Assembly (NCBI GenBank): GCA_002455275.1
Contig: DKKO01000006.1
Span: 1,810-49,534 of the forward strand
Length of the DNA stretch: 47,725 bases
Reading direction: 5' to 3'
Origin: Candidatus Saccharibacteria bacterium UBA6664
GTDB lineage: Bacteria; Patescibacteriota; Saccharimonadia; Saccharimonadales; Saccharimonadaceae
Both the position numbers and the translations under genes were made by a program. Positions 47,468 through 47,725 of the stretch are shown here, in pieces (positions within the stretch are counted from its first letter, which is position 1; each line of letters begins with the position of its first letter). The notes beneath the pieces are model-generated. The model was not told the DNA's origin. It was given only the letters and a program-made list of their open reading frames with translations, and made no database searches.

Positions 47468-47725
47468 ATGGCAATTACCGTAGAAGACATTAAAAAGCTA
47501 AAGGAACTAACCGGTATTGGTTTAACCGATGCGAAGCAAGCGTTGGTAGAAGCTGACGGTAACTTCGATAACGCACTTGAAGCGCTTCGCAAAAAAGGTC
47601 TCACGAAAGCCGAGAAAAAAGGTGACCGTGAAGCTCGCGAAGGCGTGATTGACAGCTACGTGCACGATGGCCGTATCGGCGTCGTCTTAGAGCTAAACTG
47701 CGAGACAGACTTTGTGGCTCCGACA
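47468..47725 (+). CDS. tsf: Elongation factor Ts (5' part, truncated by the window)
   Basis: The nucleotide exchange factor of EF-Tu. The first 86 codons are present: an N-terminal UBA-like domain (VEDIKKLKELTGIGLTDAKQ) and the start of the core with NCETDFVA, the conserved EF-Tu-binding motif. SD GAAGGAGG precedes ATG 47468. The gene runs past the window end. Confidence 0.96.
   Translation, partial: MAITVEDIKKLKELTGIGLTDAKQALVEADGNFDNALEALRKKGLTKAEKKGDREAREGVIDSYVHDGRIGVVLELNCETDFVAPT

Noticed and set aside
1..47725. UGA recoded as Gly (as in Gracilibacteria/Absconditabacteria)
   Set aside because: TGA ends ordinary genes at 1652, 25047 and 33331 in sensible positions, and no conserved protein is interrupted by TGA.
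1..47725. tRNA genes and CRISPR arrays
   Set aside because: No T-loop plus acceptor pairing that folds into a tRNA was seen, and there are no regularly spaced direct repeats.

Overview
The window looks like a chromosome segment of a Patescibacteria/CPR bacterium, most likely Saccharibacteria (TM7). This is inferred from gene content and style, not from a database search. Genes are short and tightly packed, convergent pairs share stop codons, TGA acts as a normal stop, and several small proteins are of types I associate with Saccharibacteria (a DUF5663-like protein, a VKOR protein, a short adenylate kinase). Several families usually linked to Actinobacteria also occur (DUF3152, SsgA-like, LCP with a LytR_C tail). 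This is notable because cultured Saccharibacteria live on actinobacterial hosts.

Layout. 1-795: 3' end of 23S rRNA, a structured spacer, 5S rRNA and a terminator. 868-4867: a 17-codon ORF, a DUF3152 zinc-protease-like secreted protein with a membrane partner, a KGG stress protein behind an attenuator-like leader, a ROK kinase with a small metallopeptidase, a palindromic element and an LPxTG-type surface protein. 4938-7885: a leader peptide, a four-domain S1 protein and IF-2. 7990-9925: a sharply GC-rich two-gene cassette bounded by 24-bp imperfect inverted repeats. 10029-15964: two poorly known proteins, then def-fmt, a pilin and priA on the minus strand. 15993-25047: a PRTase-like protein, a winged-helix protein with recJ, bS21-yqeY-adk-map, ftsA, ftsZ-nrdR-thioredoxin-like-VKOR, and a small ORF. 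25065-28126: a T-box-like leader and ileS. 28123-33031: ccdA-thioredoxin, cytochrome bd (cydA plus a half-size cydB), a rhodanese and a class II photolyase. 33119-44824: small proteins, galU, rplU, a HAD hydrolase, parAB, lepB, an LCP protein, htrA, prmC, an SsgA-like protein, prfA and rpmE. 44907-47725: a putative metallopeptidase, a second GC-rich cassette, rpsB and the start of tsf.

How the genes work together. Translation (IF-2, S1, bS21, L21, L31, S2, EF-Ts, RF1, PrmC, deformylase, Fmt, Map, IleRS), cell division and segregation (FtsA, FtsZ, ParAB, SsgA-like) and envelope functions (LepB, LCP, HtrA, LPxTG protein, pilin) dominate. A redox group (VKOR, CcdA-like, thioredoxins, cytochrome bd) suggests oxidative protein folding and oxygen use or detoxification.

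Regulation. Many genes without a Shine-Dalgarno sequence have a -10 hexamer, often preceded by TGn, ending exactly 6 nt before the start codon. This implies widespread leaderless mRNA. Others have clear SD sites. The best candidates for something undescribed are the TIR-bounded GC-rich cassette with its structured leader, the SsgA-like protein, an NrdR without zinc ligands, the half-size CydB and the unusual T-box-like leader.
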